64,000 nucleotides of DNA, taken from contig NZ_JACVVP010000027.1 in assembly GCF_014534745.1 (NCBI RefSeq), positions 1-64,000 of the forward strand. The letters run 5' to 3'. Made by a program: the position numbers and the translations under genes. Position 1 is the stretch's first letter; each line of letters starts with the position of its first letter. This document shows, piece after piece, positions 30,301-37,766 of the stretch. Origin of the DNA: Flammeovirga sp. EKP202 (lineage in GTDB: Bacteria; Bacteroidota; Bacteroidia; Cytophagales; Flammeovirgaceae). The notes below the pieces were generated by a model, which saw nothing but the letters and a program-made list of their open reading frames with translations, searched no databases and was not told where the DNA came from.

Positions 30301-30944
30301 CAACACCAAGCATGATTTCAAGAGCAGCAACAGGTTATACTTACGAAGGGGCGAAGACCTTATTTACAGAAGGACTAAGTGCAGCAGAAGAACAGTTTGC
30401 TCCAGGAACATGGTTCGGTAACTATGAGGCACAAGAAGCTTGGGATAGATGGTTCACGCCTTTCTTGGACTATATCCATAACAATGAGGACGTGATTAGA
30501 TCTGTTACTTATATCAATGCCAATTGGAACACTCAAGCCAAGTGGGCGAGTCCTTACAATGAAGGTTATTGGGGTGATACACGTATTGAGTCTAATCCAG
30601 CCATTAAAGCATTATGGTTAGAGGAAACAAATTCTGATTTCTGGTTATTAGGTAGTCCATCTATTGCGAATGATCTGTACGATGGAGCAAGTAATGCTAG
30701 AGTTTTAGGAGTTGATGAAAACGAAATAGTACAAAATACAACTGTTGTTCTTTATCCAAATCCAGTAAAAAATACTTTAAATATCAAGGGCTTAAATGAA
30801 GTGCCTACAGTGCAATTGTACTCTACACAAGGGGTGTTATTGATGGAAAAAGAAGGTTTTTCAATGGATGTTTCAAAATTGACTAGAGGACTTTATGTCT
30901 TAAAAATCAATGATCAGTTGATGAAAAAGGTAATAATTGAATAA
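27324..30944 (+). CDS. Tandem GH26-like glycoside hydrolase with FN3 domains and T9SS sorting domain
   Basis: The 1,206-residue secreted enzyme has a signal peptide (to ~QN, residue 21), the shared Cys-rich motif (22-46), two FN3-like domains (~55-240), a first GH26-like barrel (~245-590), another FN3 (~610-695), a second GH26-like barrel (~700-1110) and a type A T9SS domain (VLYPNPVKNTLNIKG...KVIIE). Both barrels keep the likely acid/base and nucleophile glutamates: E375 in RIGYEFDGTWN and E472 in MMAEVSAQ, then E841 in RIGYEFDGRWN and E978 in MIAESTPQ. GH26 contains beta-mannanases and beta-1,3-xylanases. The IGYEFDGxWN and WYPGDDYVDW style recalls marine beta-1,3-xylanases, but the substrate is not proven. 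The two barrels differ considerably. Confidence 0.85.
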   Translation: MKRLTLLILTTIVVLGSYAQNCPPSHPYEACGRCWENAAQAQAGGCEETNDPTSPPNAPSNLVSTSVTTSSVSIQWNDNSTDEEGFEVYRNNSLVATVGANVTSYNSQNLSSNTTYMFEVLAFNGSLKSSATSPLQVTTEEDIPSDELGNVLLSSRNQGNGWVIEWNSVNNATSYSLNITTKEGNTELSNDDLIVTGLSYSENNPVEDRTYIYTLTASNATDSKQSNPVQKIRSSCNGSADEQGKVSGKFTPKNGKVLMFLGQDNNSVDEYVNSGQFPAIGGFTNYTNIYDFAGLESINNYGSGDMCIQCGIDKYPSAAVAIGLYMVEDNDGKGEDHPNGLTDVVNGVYDASIDKFANFAKANPTTPFFLRIGYEFDGTWNFYDPTKYINAYRYLVDRLNAQNVENVAYVWQSAAYGFTYNSNPIDAWYPGDEYVDYIGLSFFFYDEGFNGPNLQFLLDMARNKQKPIMMAEVSAQYYDFDENTFTTYDNPGLKTPMTGEAMWQQYFEDQLKPFIEGNEDVIRAISYINADWQSQEQWMWPEAGNGYWGDTRVQQNPYIAQQWNTWITSGQFQNGDPNLYQILTTGGCGDDTPPDDDNQPVEGVLPGVPSNIAATSNSSSSVSVSWSAATDAERYVVKYGLSSGNYTDSLTVNSTQTTINNLQAETNYYVNVYAINAEGSGDLGTETSATTQAAPVLGDKIEGKFTPKNGKTMLAIGQDLAAMSGYREGEMPEPAAAVAYVSFFMLTQDNYGINYGATGMDNDGNFTGVDTDWGSGPLNASSTALGWDQSALIIAMSITENWNLNGLQGIASGQYEQHIDKLALFCNTFPEKKIYLRIGYEFDGRWNSQETAGGNYPAGYHKQEEYKAAWRHIVDGMNARGVNNVAYVWQSSTSPVDDVLDGYFGNNGDLAAAREDISDWYPGDDYVDWCGISWFISPTEASNYFGFDDVPNLPNQDDLADEMLAFAREHNKPVMIAESTPQGYDFEISEFDPTPSMISRAATGYTYEGAKTLFTEGLSAAEEQFAPGTWFGNYEAQEAWDRWFTPFLDYIHNNEDVIRSVTYINANWNTQAKWASPYNEGYWGDTRIESNPAIKALWLEETNSDFWLLGSPSIANDLYDGASNARVLGVDENEIVQNTTVVLYPNPVKNTLNIKGLNEVPTVQLYSTQGVLLMEKEGFSMDVSKLTRGLYVLKINDQLMKKVIIE

Positions 30945-31002
30945 TTCAATAGTGAAGTACATACTTAAAAATTTTAAGTGCTGATTATGAAATTAGTACT
31001 TG

Positions 31003-31040
31003 AACTCTCCATACTCATCTCTTGTATGGAGAGTTTTTTC
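31003..31040 (+). terminator. Terminator of the GH26 gene
   Basis: AACTCTCCATAC pairs exactly with GTATGGAGAGTT and is followed by TTTTTCTC, 59 bases after the stop codon. Confidence 0.9.
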
Positions 31041-31158
31041 TCTATATCTTAAAAAGAAATTTTTATTTGTGTACTCAAGATTTTCGATTATCAATTATAA
31101 GTTTTTCGAAGCGTTGTGATCTAATAGGAACCAATTTGATTAACTTACTTCACTGGCT

Positions 31159-34026
31159 ATGAAATATTTTTTATTAACAATTAGTGTTATTTTCTTTTCA
31201 CTTCCTTTTTTTGCAAAATCAATAAACCCTATTGATGGCGTACCTATCATAACCAAAATTCCATCCTCAGTTTATAGAGCCGGATCACAAAATTGGTCTA
31301 TTACTCAGGGAAATAAAGGTTTTATGTACTTCGCCAATAACTTTGGATTATTAGAATTTGATGGTAAAAATTGGAATACTTATAAACTAAACCAAGCCAA
31401 TAGTAATCTACTATGTGTAAGATCTATAGGTAAAAGAATTTATGTGGGAGGGCAGAAGGAATTTGGATATTTTGAGGCGGATTCCCTTAATCAACTTCGT
31501 TATAATTCTCTTTCAGATGTATTACCACAAGACATAGAGTTTGATGAAGTTTGGAATATTTACAGCGGAAAGGAAAATGAGATTTACTTTATCTCGCATG
31601 ATTTTATATTCTACTACGACCATACAAGAGTAACGGCTATTCAGACCAAAGAAGCTACACGTTATTCTTTTTTTATAGATGAATTTATTTACTCCTCTAG
31701 TGCTCAATTTGGTATTGAGAAGTTTATTCCTTTATCACAACAAAGAATAAAACTAACGAATGCTTCTTTCTTAAAAGGGAAAAATATTCGAAAAGTATTA
31801 AACTACTCTTCCAATAAACGTTTAATCTTCACTTTAGAAGGGGAAATCTATAAAGAGGAAAATAATATCATATCGCCTGTTGCTCAAAACTTATGGGAAG
31901 CACTCAAAAATGCGATGATAAATACGGCTTTAATTTTACCGGAAGACAGGATTGCGATTGGTACTCAAAATGCTGGAATATTTATCATCAATGAGAAAGG
32001 CGAAAAACTAGATCACATTGTGACCGATCAAGGTTTGACGGATATTATTGTTTATGATCTTTTCATTGATAAACAAGATAATTTATGGGTGGCTCACCGC
32101 AACGGTTTATCGTACATAGAGCTCGAATCTCCTTTCAGAATGCTCAACAAATATGCGGGGATAGAAGGAGGTGGATATACGGCTTTCAAAGACAATGGAA
32201 AGGTCTATTTGGGAACATCCAATGGTTTGTATGAAAGTATTCAGGTGTCTGATGGTATCACATATCATTCAGTCGAAGGAGGAAGAGGACAGTCTTATTT
32301 TGTAGAGAAAATTAATGAGGAGGTATTTTATGGTCAGCATTTAGGCTTATACAATATTAAAAACGGTAAAAGCCAATTGATCAATGATCGAATAGGGGCT
32401 TGGAATCTAATTGCTATAGACAATAACCGTTATTTACAAGGAGCATATAATGGCCTCTATATTTTGACAAAAGAAAAAAACGGTTGGAAAAGGGAAAAAC
32501 TCAAAGATTTTCATGAGTCATCGAGGTTGATGTCGCTCAATAAAAAAACAAATACACTTTGGATAAGCCATGGTTTTAAAGGGGTTTATAAACTGAAGAT
32601 TGATTTCAAGGCGAATAAGATTACAGAGTTAAAACACTATGGCCAATCAGAAGGATTTTATAGTAATGTTCTAATCAATTTATTTAAGATTAATGGAGAA
32701 CTTGTTTTTTGTGGCGAAAGAGGCATTTTTAGTTATGATCCAGAACAGGATAGATTCAAACTTCATGATCTGTATACCAATTTGTTAGGTACAAATGAGA
32801 GAGTATCTGCAATGTCCAGTGACTTTGCGGGTAATATCTATTTCATCCAAAAAGGAAAGGTCGGCATGATCAAAAATATTTTAAGTAATTCACCCATCAT
32901 TGAAAGAAATATTTTTGGTAGAATTAATCACTTGGTAAGTGATGATTTGGAGCAAATTATCCCTATTGATAAAGATCATGTGCTCATTACAGCCAAAGAA
33001 GGATTCATTGATTTTAACCCGAGATATCAAAGATCATTTATAGAAAAAGTGCCACTTTCAATCATCTCATTTAATAGTTCAGATGGATTAGAAACCCAAA
33101 ATGAATACAATCCACAGTACAAGGAACAGACCATTGAAATTCCTTATGATAGAAATACAATTGATGTTGAATTTGTAGCTTCCTATTACGATGGAATGCA
33201 TTTTAATGAGTATGAAACTTACCTTCAAGGTTTTGATAAGCAGCCTAATGAGTGGAGTAGTCAAAACCAAGTGAAATACACTAACCTTAAGGAAGGAGAC
33301 TACACATTGATGGTGAAAGGTAAAAACATCTATGGGGAAGAAAGTGCAATGACAGCCATAAAATTCACGGTACTTCCCCCTTGGAACAGAAGTGTTTACG
33401 CTTATATCCTTTACGTACTATTGGTGGGTTTATTGGTGTTGGCTTTATTTCTTGCTTCGCGATGGTCATTTCTCAACAAAGTGAAAAGTGTTTTAGGTGA
33501 AAAACAATTACAGCTTCACAACAAGGATATCGAAATCCAAGTCTTAAAAGAAAAGCAATTACAACAGGATTTAGAACACAAGAATAAAGAACTCGCATTA
33601 AGTACGGTTCATTTAACACAGCGTAATGAACTGCTCAGTAATTTAAAGGAGGATTTGCAGAAAATTCTTGAACGTATTAATAAAGGAAACTTCTCAAAAG
33701 TACGTACTTATGATTCACTGGAGGTCATCATCAAAAAAATTGGAAAAGACATCAATGATGAAAAAGAATGGTCTCGTTTTGAAGAACACTTCAATTTGTT
33801 ACACAGTGATTTTTTCAAAATATTAAAGCAGCAACATCCTAACCTTAATACACAAGAACTGAAAATTTGTGCCTATATCCGTATGAATATGTCTTCAAAA
33901 GAAATGGCAACAGCCTTAAATATATCTTTAAGAGGCGTTGAAACATCACGTTATCGTTTAAGAAAGAAATTGAATTTGGATAGGCATGAAAACCTAACGG
34001 ATTTTATAGAAAATATCACCAAATAA
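31159..34026 (+). CDS. One-component membrane regulator: sensor propeller, Y_Y_Y domain, TM helix, LuxR-type HTH
   Basis: The 955-residue protein has a signal peptide, then a large extracytoplasmic sensor made of reg_prop-type beta-propeller repeats (residues ~30-620, blocks such as DKQDNLWVAHRNGLSYIE). A Y_Y_Y immunoglobulin-like domain (~645-741), one transmembrane helix (~747-770), a long coiled coil (~775-870) and a C-terminal HTH of the LuxR/GerE type (~895-950, MSSKEMATALNISLRGVETS) follow. The H, N and G boxes of histidine kinases are absent, so signal passes straight from periplasm to DNA-binding domain. Such proteins usually control nearby glycan-utilisation genes. Its place between the GH26 gene and the CxxCH and EF-hand lipoproteins suggests it regulates this cluster, which is inference. 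Confidence 0.88.
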   Translation: MKYFLLTISVIFFSLPFFAKSINPIDGVPIITKIPSSVYRAGSQNWSITQGNKGFMYFANNFGLLEFDGKNWNTYKLNQANSNLLCVRSIGKRIYVGGQKEFGYFEADSLNQLRYNSLSDVLPQDIEFDEVWNIYSGKENEIYFISHDFIFYYDHTRVTAIQTKEATRYSFFIDEFIYSSSAQFGIEKFIPLSQQRIKLTNASFLKGKNIRKVLNYSSNKRLIFTLEGEIYKEENNIISPVAQNLWEALKNAMINTALILPEDRIAIGTQNAGIFIINEKGEKLDHIVTDQGLTDIIVYDLFIDKQDNLWVAHRNGLSYIELESPFRMLNKYAGIEGGGYTAFKDNGKVYLGTSNGLYESIQVSDGITYHSVEGGRGQSYFVEKINEEVFYGQHLGLYNIKNGKSQLINDRIGAWNLIAIDNNRYLQGAYNGLYILTKEKNGWKREKLKDFHESSRLMSLNKKTNTLWISHGFKGVYKLKIDFKANKITELKHYGQSEGFYSNVLINLFKINGELVFCGERGIFSYDPEQDRFKLHDLYTNLLGTNERVSAMSSDFAGNIYFIQKGKVGMIKNILSNSPIIERNIFGRINHLVSDDLEQIIPIDKDHVLITAKEGFIDFNPRYQRSFIEKVPLSIISFNSSDGLETQNEYNPQYKEQTIEIPYDRNTIDVEFVASYYDGMHFNEYETYLQGFDKQPNEWSSQNQVKYTNLKEGDYTLMVKGKNIYGEESAMTAIKFTVLPPWNRSVYAYILYVLLVGLLVLALFLASRWSFLNKVKSVLGEKQLQLHNKDIEIQVLKEKQLQQDLEHKNKELALSTVHLTQRNELLSNLKEDLQKILERINKGNFSKVRTYDSLEVIIKKIGKDINDEKEWSRFEEHFNLLHSDFFKILKQQHPNLNTQELKICAYIRMNMSSKEMATALNISLRGVETSRYRLRKKLNLDRHENLTDFIENITK

Positions 34027-34040
34027 TTGCATTGTAATAA

Positions 34041-34130
34041 TCATCTAAGGTGCAGTGCTGTAAGGGCGTTGAATTGCAACGCCCTTGCGAACCACAGCAC
34101 ACATCATCTACTCTTTTCTCATAAAAAGGG
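34041..34130. repeat. Stand-alone palindromic hairpin element (REP-like)
   Basis: The sequence between the two converging genes contains AAGGGCGTTG/CAACGCCCTT (34062-34086) inside an outer GTGCTGT/ACAGCAC stem. The same ~85-bp block, from TCTAA through TGCAG to TTCATAAAAAG-like DNA, lies inside repeat copies 5 (49710-49775) and 6 (53010-53090). The inner stem pair A-T in copy 6 is G-C here, so pairing is conserved. The block runs over the stop codon of the lipoprotein gene at 34119 and probably acts as a bidirectional terminator. Confidence 0.75.
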
Positions 34131-35435
34131 ATGATAGTCTGTGATATAATAGTTTTGCAGATAATGAAAAGCAGGCTCTAACACTGAAGCCAACACCTCA
34201 TCATCATCCAAAGGCAGATAGACTTTTGAAGCTTCAACCTTTCCGCTCCCTTTTAGCAAATAATGATATTTTACTTTGTGTTGTACCAGGTCAAATAAAT
34301 TGGTCATTGTATGATCTTCAGACTTACAACTCAGTTGAGCGGGTATACTGAGAAATATATTTTTTAATTCCTCATTGACCAACAATTCATCATATAAAGC
34401 TAATAAGGCGATTTGTTCATACAATGTACCTTTTCCCATTCTCCATTGCGGGTCAGGGTTTTCATCTTCCAAGCTATTATTGATTGAAAAGTCGGTTTTG
34501 GTATCAATATTAACCAAAGTATAGAGTGAATCGATGTGGTGAGGTATATTGTTCAAGTCAAAATGTTTAGAAGTGATTTGTCCAATATTGATATCTTTTC
34601 CCATCTGAGCGGTCAGTAACAATAACGGAAGCACTATATTTTGATAGTTCTCATGTTGTCGCATTCTGATATAGATACCTTTGGCGGTAGATGCTCCAAT
34701 AAAATGGTTGGAGGTGATCAGTTCAGCCCCAAAACGATTGTCTTTGATGTTTCTTATTCCCCCAGAACGCAGCTTTTGCTCCATATCCCAAAGTAGTAAT
34801 TTGAGTCTTGGACTGTTGGTTCGATGACCTTTAAATGCATTCATTTTTTGGAGATGCCTCATTGATAAAGCTTCACCATTTGGGCCTTTGGCTTCATTGT
34901 CACCAAATACACCTTCCCAATGACTACTTGTTCCCCAAAGAGGTTTGGGGTGAGCTTGACCATGACATCTAAAACACTCTTGAGGAGCGTCGTGTACTTT
35001 GATTTTAGCTTGGGTGAAATCTACCTGAAAAAGCTCCCAATTTCCTGTTTGCTCATTCAGTTCAATTCCATCCACCTTCTGATAAGTGGGATCATCTAAC
35101 TTGGAACTGATATTGAAGAGTAGGTGTCCATCACTGCCAAACATGACGATGCGAGGATAATCTAAGTTGGCTTCTCCCAGGGCTTTTGTATGTTCTACAA
35201 GCGAAAAGTTTTTACGATATACCTCTGGTAGTTTCAGCATAAGGTCTTCAACAGAAGAGATTTCTTTCTTCTGTACCCATTCTTTAATATCGCTTAAGTG
35301 AACTTGTTGATGTGCTTTATATTGTTCTTCCGAAAGGACACATTCTTCGTTCAAGCGTTCCTTCATTGTGTTTTTTTGTACTTGACAACTCAAAATGAGA
35401 AGTGAAGTCAATCCTAGTAATAATTCCTTTTTCAT
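34119..35435 (-). CDS. Lipoprotein with one CxxCH haem motif, unknown function
   Basis: I chose the ATG at 35435 (MKKELLLGL), which gives a lipoprotein signal peptide with Cys17 in LILSC; the upstream TTG start adds three residues. The 438-residue protein has one haem-binding motif, CFRCH (Cys154-His158), in the context APQECFRCHGQAHPKPLWG. This recalls cytochrome-like proteins in which the motif is followed by P-L-W. I recognise no named family. A single haem in a mainly helical periplasmic or surface lipoprotein suggests electron transfer. Its neighbourhood, with a di-haem protein at 20757, suggests a shared redox role. It is on the minus strand and converges with the regulator gene. Confidence 0.75.
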   Translation of the reverse strand: MKKELLLGLTSLLILSCQVQKNTMKERLNEECVLSEEQYKAHQQVHLSDIKEWVQKKEISSVEDLMLKLPEVYRKNFSLVEHTKALGEANLDYPRIVMFGSDGHLLFNISSKLDDPTYQKVDGIELNEQTGNWELFQVDFTQAKIKVHDAPQECFRCHGQAHPKPLWGTSSHWEGVFGDNEAKGPNGEALSMRHLQKMNAFKGHRTNSPRLKLLLWDMEQKLRSGGIRNIKDNRFGAELITSNHFIGASTAKGIYIRMRQHENYQNIVLPLLLLTAQMGKDINIGQITSKHFDLNNIPHHIDSLYTLVNIDTKTDFSINNSLEDENPDPQWRMGKGTLYEQIALLALYDELLVNEELKNIFLSIPAQLSCKSEDHTMTNLFDLVQHKVKYHYLLKGSGKVEASKVYLPLDDDEVLASVLEPAFHYLQNYYITDYHPFL

Positions 35436-35774
35436 ACTTCCCAATTTAGTAGGATTCTATAAGAAAAAAGAGTGAATAAATATACTTAAAAACAATGACG
35501 TAATTATTTTTGAAACTTTACTTCAAATACAAATTGTAGATTCTTTGGAGTAAGTATGAATAGTATTTCGATTACCTTAAATGATTGTTTTTAAGTGTCT
35601 TGTGTTTTGTTGGGTGTATTTATGAAGTAGAAAATAAGATTGATTTTTGAAGTTTCTATAAAATGATGAAGTAGCGGAAAATTTAGTTTCTCCAATTTTG
35701 ACTACTTATTTCGAGATAAGTTTTAGGGCTGATATTCAGCGTTATTACTGATCTCAAACTTAAATTGAAATGAA

Positions 35775-36722
35775 ATGAAAACAGTAAATTTAATTCTACT
35801 ACTACTATTCTCAATGTCGATTACAGGATGTCTTACTGACCACCAAGGCGAAATCGATGAAACTGCTTCTAATTACAGAGTAAGTTGCCCTCCTTCTCAT
35901 CCTTTTGTAGCGTGCGATCAATGTTGGGAAAGCCAAGCACAAGCACAGTCTGCCGGATGTACAGATACGGGGTCAACAGATGAATCAACATCCGACGATA
36001 CTACTCCAGCTTCAAGTAACTGTCCTGCATCTCACCCTTATGAAGCATGTGGACAATGCTGGGCAGATCAAGTACAAGCATTTAGTGCCGGTTGTACAGA
36101 AACTCCTCAAGAAGGAGATGATACAGCAAACGGTGGTAATGAAGGAAGTGGTAACCTTAATCCAGATAACACTACTTGTGTTACACCTGTTGGTAATGGA
36201 AATGACGGCTGTCTAAATTCAGATGGTTACTTTGTTTCTCGTGATGGAGTGGTAAGTGATCCAGAAAATGCTCGTTTAGCCATCCTTGATATCGAAGTGA
36301 ACTTGGGTATTGATATTGATGATGGGTTTATTGAAAAATGTGGTTACCAAGGTACAGTACCATCTATCAATCCTACGATTACAGCTGCTGATGCTAAGAT
36401 TTACTTTAAAGCCTTAATTGGTGAAGAAAAAGCACAATGGTTGATTGAAGATTTGGATACAAATGGTGATGGTATTTTGACAAGAAATGAGGCTAGCCAA
36501 GCAAAAGGATCTGATCCAAGACAGGTATTAAGAACAGGTTTTGGTCAAGAAAATGGTTTAGCCACAGATGATATTCTCGCATATATTGGTCTTTACCTTG
36601 GCGATGGTGCAATAGATAAATACGCTGGTGATTTATTACCAGAAGTACAAGACAACTTAGCCAAATTTACTAGAACTTGGCAGCCAGAGGTAATGAATTC
36701 AAATGGACGTTACAGAAACTAA
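35775..36722 (+). CDS. EF-hand lipoprotein with two Cys-rich motifs
   Basis: The 315-residue lipoprotein (signal peptide with Cys19 in ITGC, acidic residues following) carries two copies of the Cys-rich motif: residues 38-62 (CPPSHP...CDQC...AQSAGC) and 83-107 (CPASHP...CGQC...FSAGC). An Asn/Gly/Asp-rich linker follows, then a globular C-terminal half with one canonical EF-hand loop (DLDTNGDGILTRNE, ~235). The domain around GEEKAQWLIEDLD may be a paired EF-hand whose partner is degenerate. The acidic stretch after the lipid Cys fits surface export of Bacteroidota lipoproteins. Sharing its motif with the two T9SS cargos suggests a common partner at the surface. The function is unknown. Confidence 0.8.
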   Translation: MKTVNLILLLLFSMSITGCLTDHQGEIDETASNYRVSCPPSHPFVACDQCWESQAQAQSAGCTDTGSTDESTSDDTTPASSNCPASHPYEACGQCWADQVQAFSAGCTETPQEGDDTANGGNEGSGNLNPDNTTCVTPVGNGNDGCLNSDGYFVSRDGVVSDPENARLAILDIEVNLGIDIDDGFIEKCGYQGTVPSINPTITAADAKIYFKALIGEEKAQWLIEDLDTNGDGILTRNEASQAKGSDPRQVLRTGFGQENGLATDDILAYIGLYLGDGAIDKYAGDLLPEVQDNLAKFTRTWQPEVMNSNGRYRN

Positions 36723-36798
36723 CTACTCCTCATCGGTAGGGTCATTAATCATAATACTTTAGATGTGACCTAGAACGAAATTCACAATCTATCATTAT

Positions 36799-36837
36799 AA
36801 TACCTTAATTGTTCTGCAATTAGGGTATTTTTTTTCT
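36799..36837 (+). terminator. Terminator of the EF-hand lipoprotein gene
   Basis: AATACCTTAATTG pairs with CAATTAGGGTATT (one G-U pair) and is followed by at least eight T residues. Confidence 0.9.
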
Positions 36838-36843
36838 TCAAAA

Positions 36844-36901
36844 TTTGGAATTATTACATTAATGTTCTAATGTTGTAGTGTAATAGTTAATTAGTACACT
36901 A
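36844..36901 (+). promoter_or_regulatory. Promoter and YtrA-type operator of the ABC/GntR operon
   Basis: TTTG (36844-36847), 20 bp, then TAATGTTG (36868-36875) matches the Bacteroidota TTTG...TAnnTTTG promoter with one mismatch. Immediately downstream lies the perfect inverted repeat TAGTGTA-N12-TACACTA (36876-36901), ending 13 bp before the ATG of the first gene. It closely resembles the AGTGTA...TACACT operator known for YtrA-subfamily GntR repressors, and a YtrA-type regulator is encoded by the third gene of the operon. Autoregulation by blocking the start region is therefore likely. Confidence 0.75.
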
Positions 36902-36914
36902 AATAATTAATAAA

Positions 36915-37748
36915 ATGATCAACATAAATAATCTAACATTCGGGTATTCTCGAAGAAAAATATTATACGATAACCTTGAATTAGAATTAAAAGAAGGAAA
37001 TATATATGGTTTATTAGGTGAAAATGGAGCAGGTAAATCGACCTTATTGATGTTGATTGCCGGTTTAAAAAGACCACATTATGGAACCGTGGAAGTAGGA
37101 GGTCATTATGCTTCTGATGCTTCACCTGAGTTTTTAAGAGAGGTTTTCTTTATTCCAGAAGAGATGACCTTCCCCAATATTTCTATAGAAAATTATGTAG
37201 GGGTTTTAGCTCCCTTTTATCCAAAATTTGACCATACAGCATTTTTTGAAATGATTTCAGAATTTGGTCTAACACCAGATATGACACTTCACAATATGTC
37301 TTATGGTCAGAAGAAAAAAGCATTAATATCATTAGGTCTAGCTAGTAATACACGTTTGCTTTTGATGGATGAACCTACAAACGGTTTAGATATTCCATCC
37401 AAAAGTCAGTTTAGAAAGTTAGTTGCAAAATATATGTCAGATGATAGAGTCTTTCTTATTTCTACCCATCAAGTGAGAGATTTGGAGAGTTTGATAGATC
37501 CAATTGTGATTGTAGATAGTGGTAAAGTTGTGTTCAATGAAACATTAGATAGCATTACAGAAAAGCTCCTTTTCACCACCGCTGATAAGGTGTTGAGTGA
37601 AGACGTTATTTATTTAGAAAAAGGTATTGCAGAAGATAAGGTGGTGGCCAAGAATACTTCAGGTGATGTCAGCAGAGTAAATCTTGAGTTATTGTTCAAT
37701 GCCGTTTTAAGTGAAAAAACAGTAATGGTAGAAGCGTTGTCAAATTAA
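36915..37748 (+). CDS. ABC transporter ATP-binding protein
   Basis: The 277-residue cytoplasmic ATPase subunit has Walker A GENGAGKST (residues ~36-44), a divergent signature MSYGQKKKALI in place of LSGGQ, Walker B LLLMDEPTNGLD and an H-loop STHQ. The C-terminal extension of ~60 residues after the ATPase core is typical of the YtrB/BcrA/GldA-like exporter group. It is the first gene of a three-gene operon with a membrane protein and a GntR regulator. By analogy with ytr-type operons it may respond to cell-envelope stress or antibiotics, but the substrate is unknown. Confidence 0.9.
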   Translation: MININNLTFGYSRRKILYDNLELELKEGNIYGLLGENGAGKSTLLMLIAGLKRPHYGTVEVGGHYASDASPEFLREVFFIPEEMTFPNISIENYVGVLAPFYPKFDHTAFFEMISEFGLTPDMTLHNMSYGQKKKALISLGLASNTRLLLMDEPTNGLDIPSKSQFRKLVAKYMSDDRVFLISTHQVRDLESLIDPIVIVDSGKVVFNETLDSITEKLLFTTADKVLSEDVIYLEKGIAEDKVVAKNTSGDVSRVNLELLFNAVLSEKTVMVEALSN

Positions 37749-37766
37749 TTAAAACTAACAATCATC

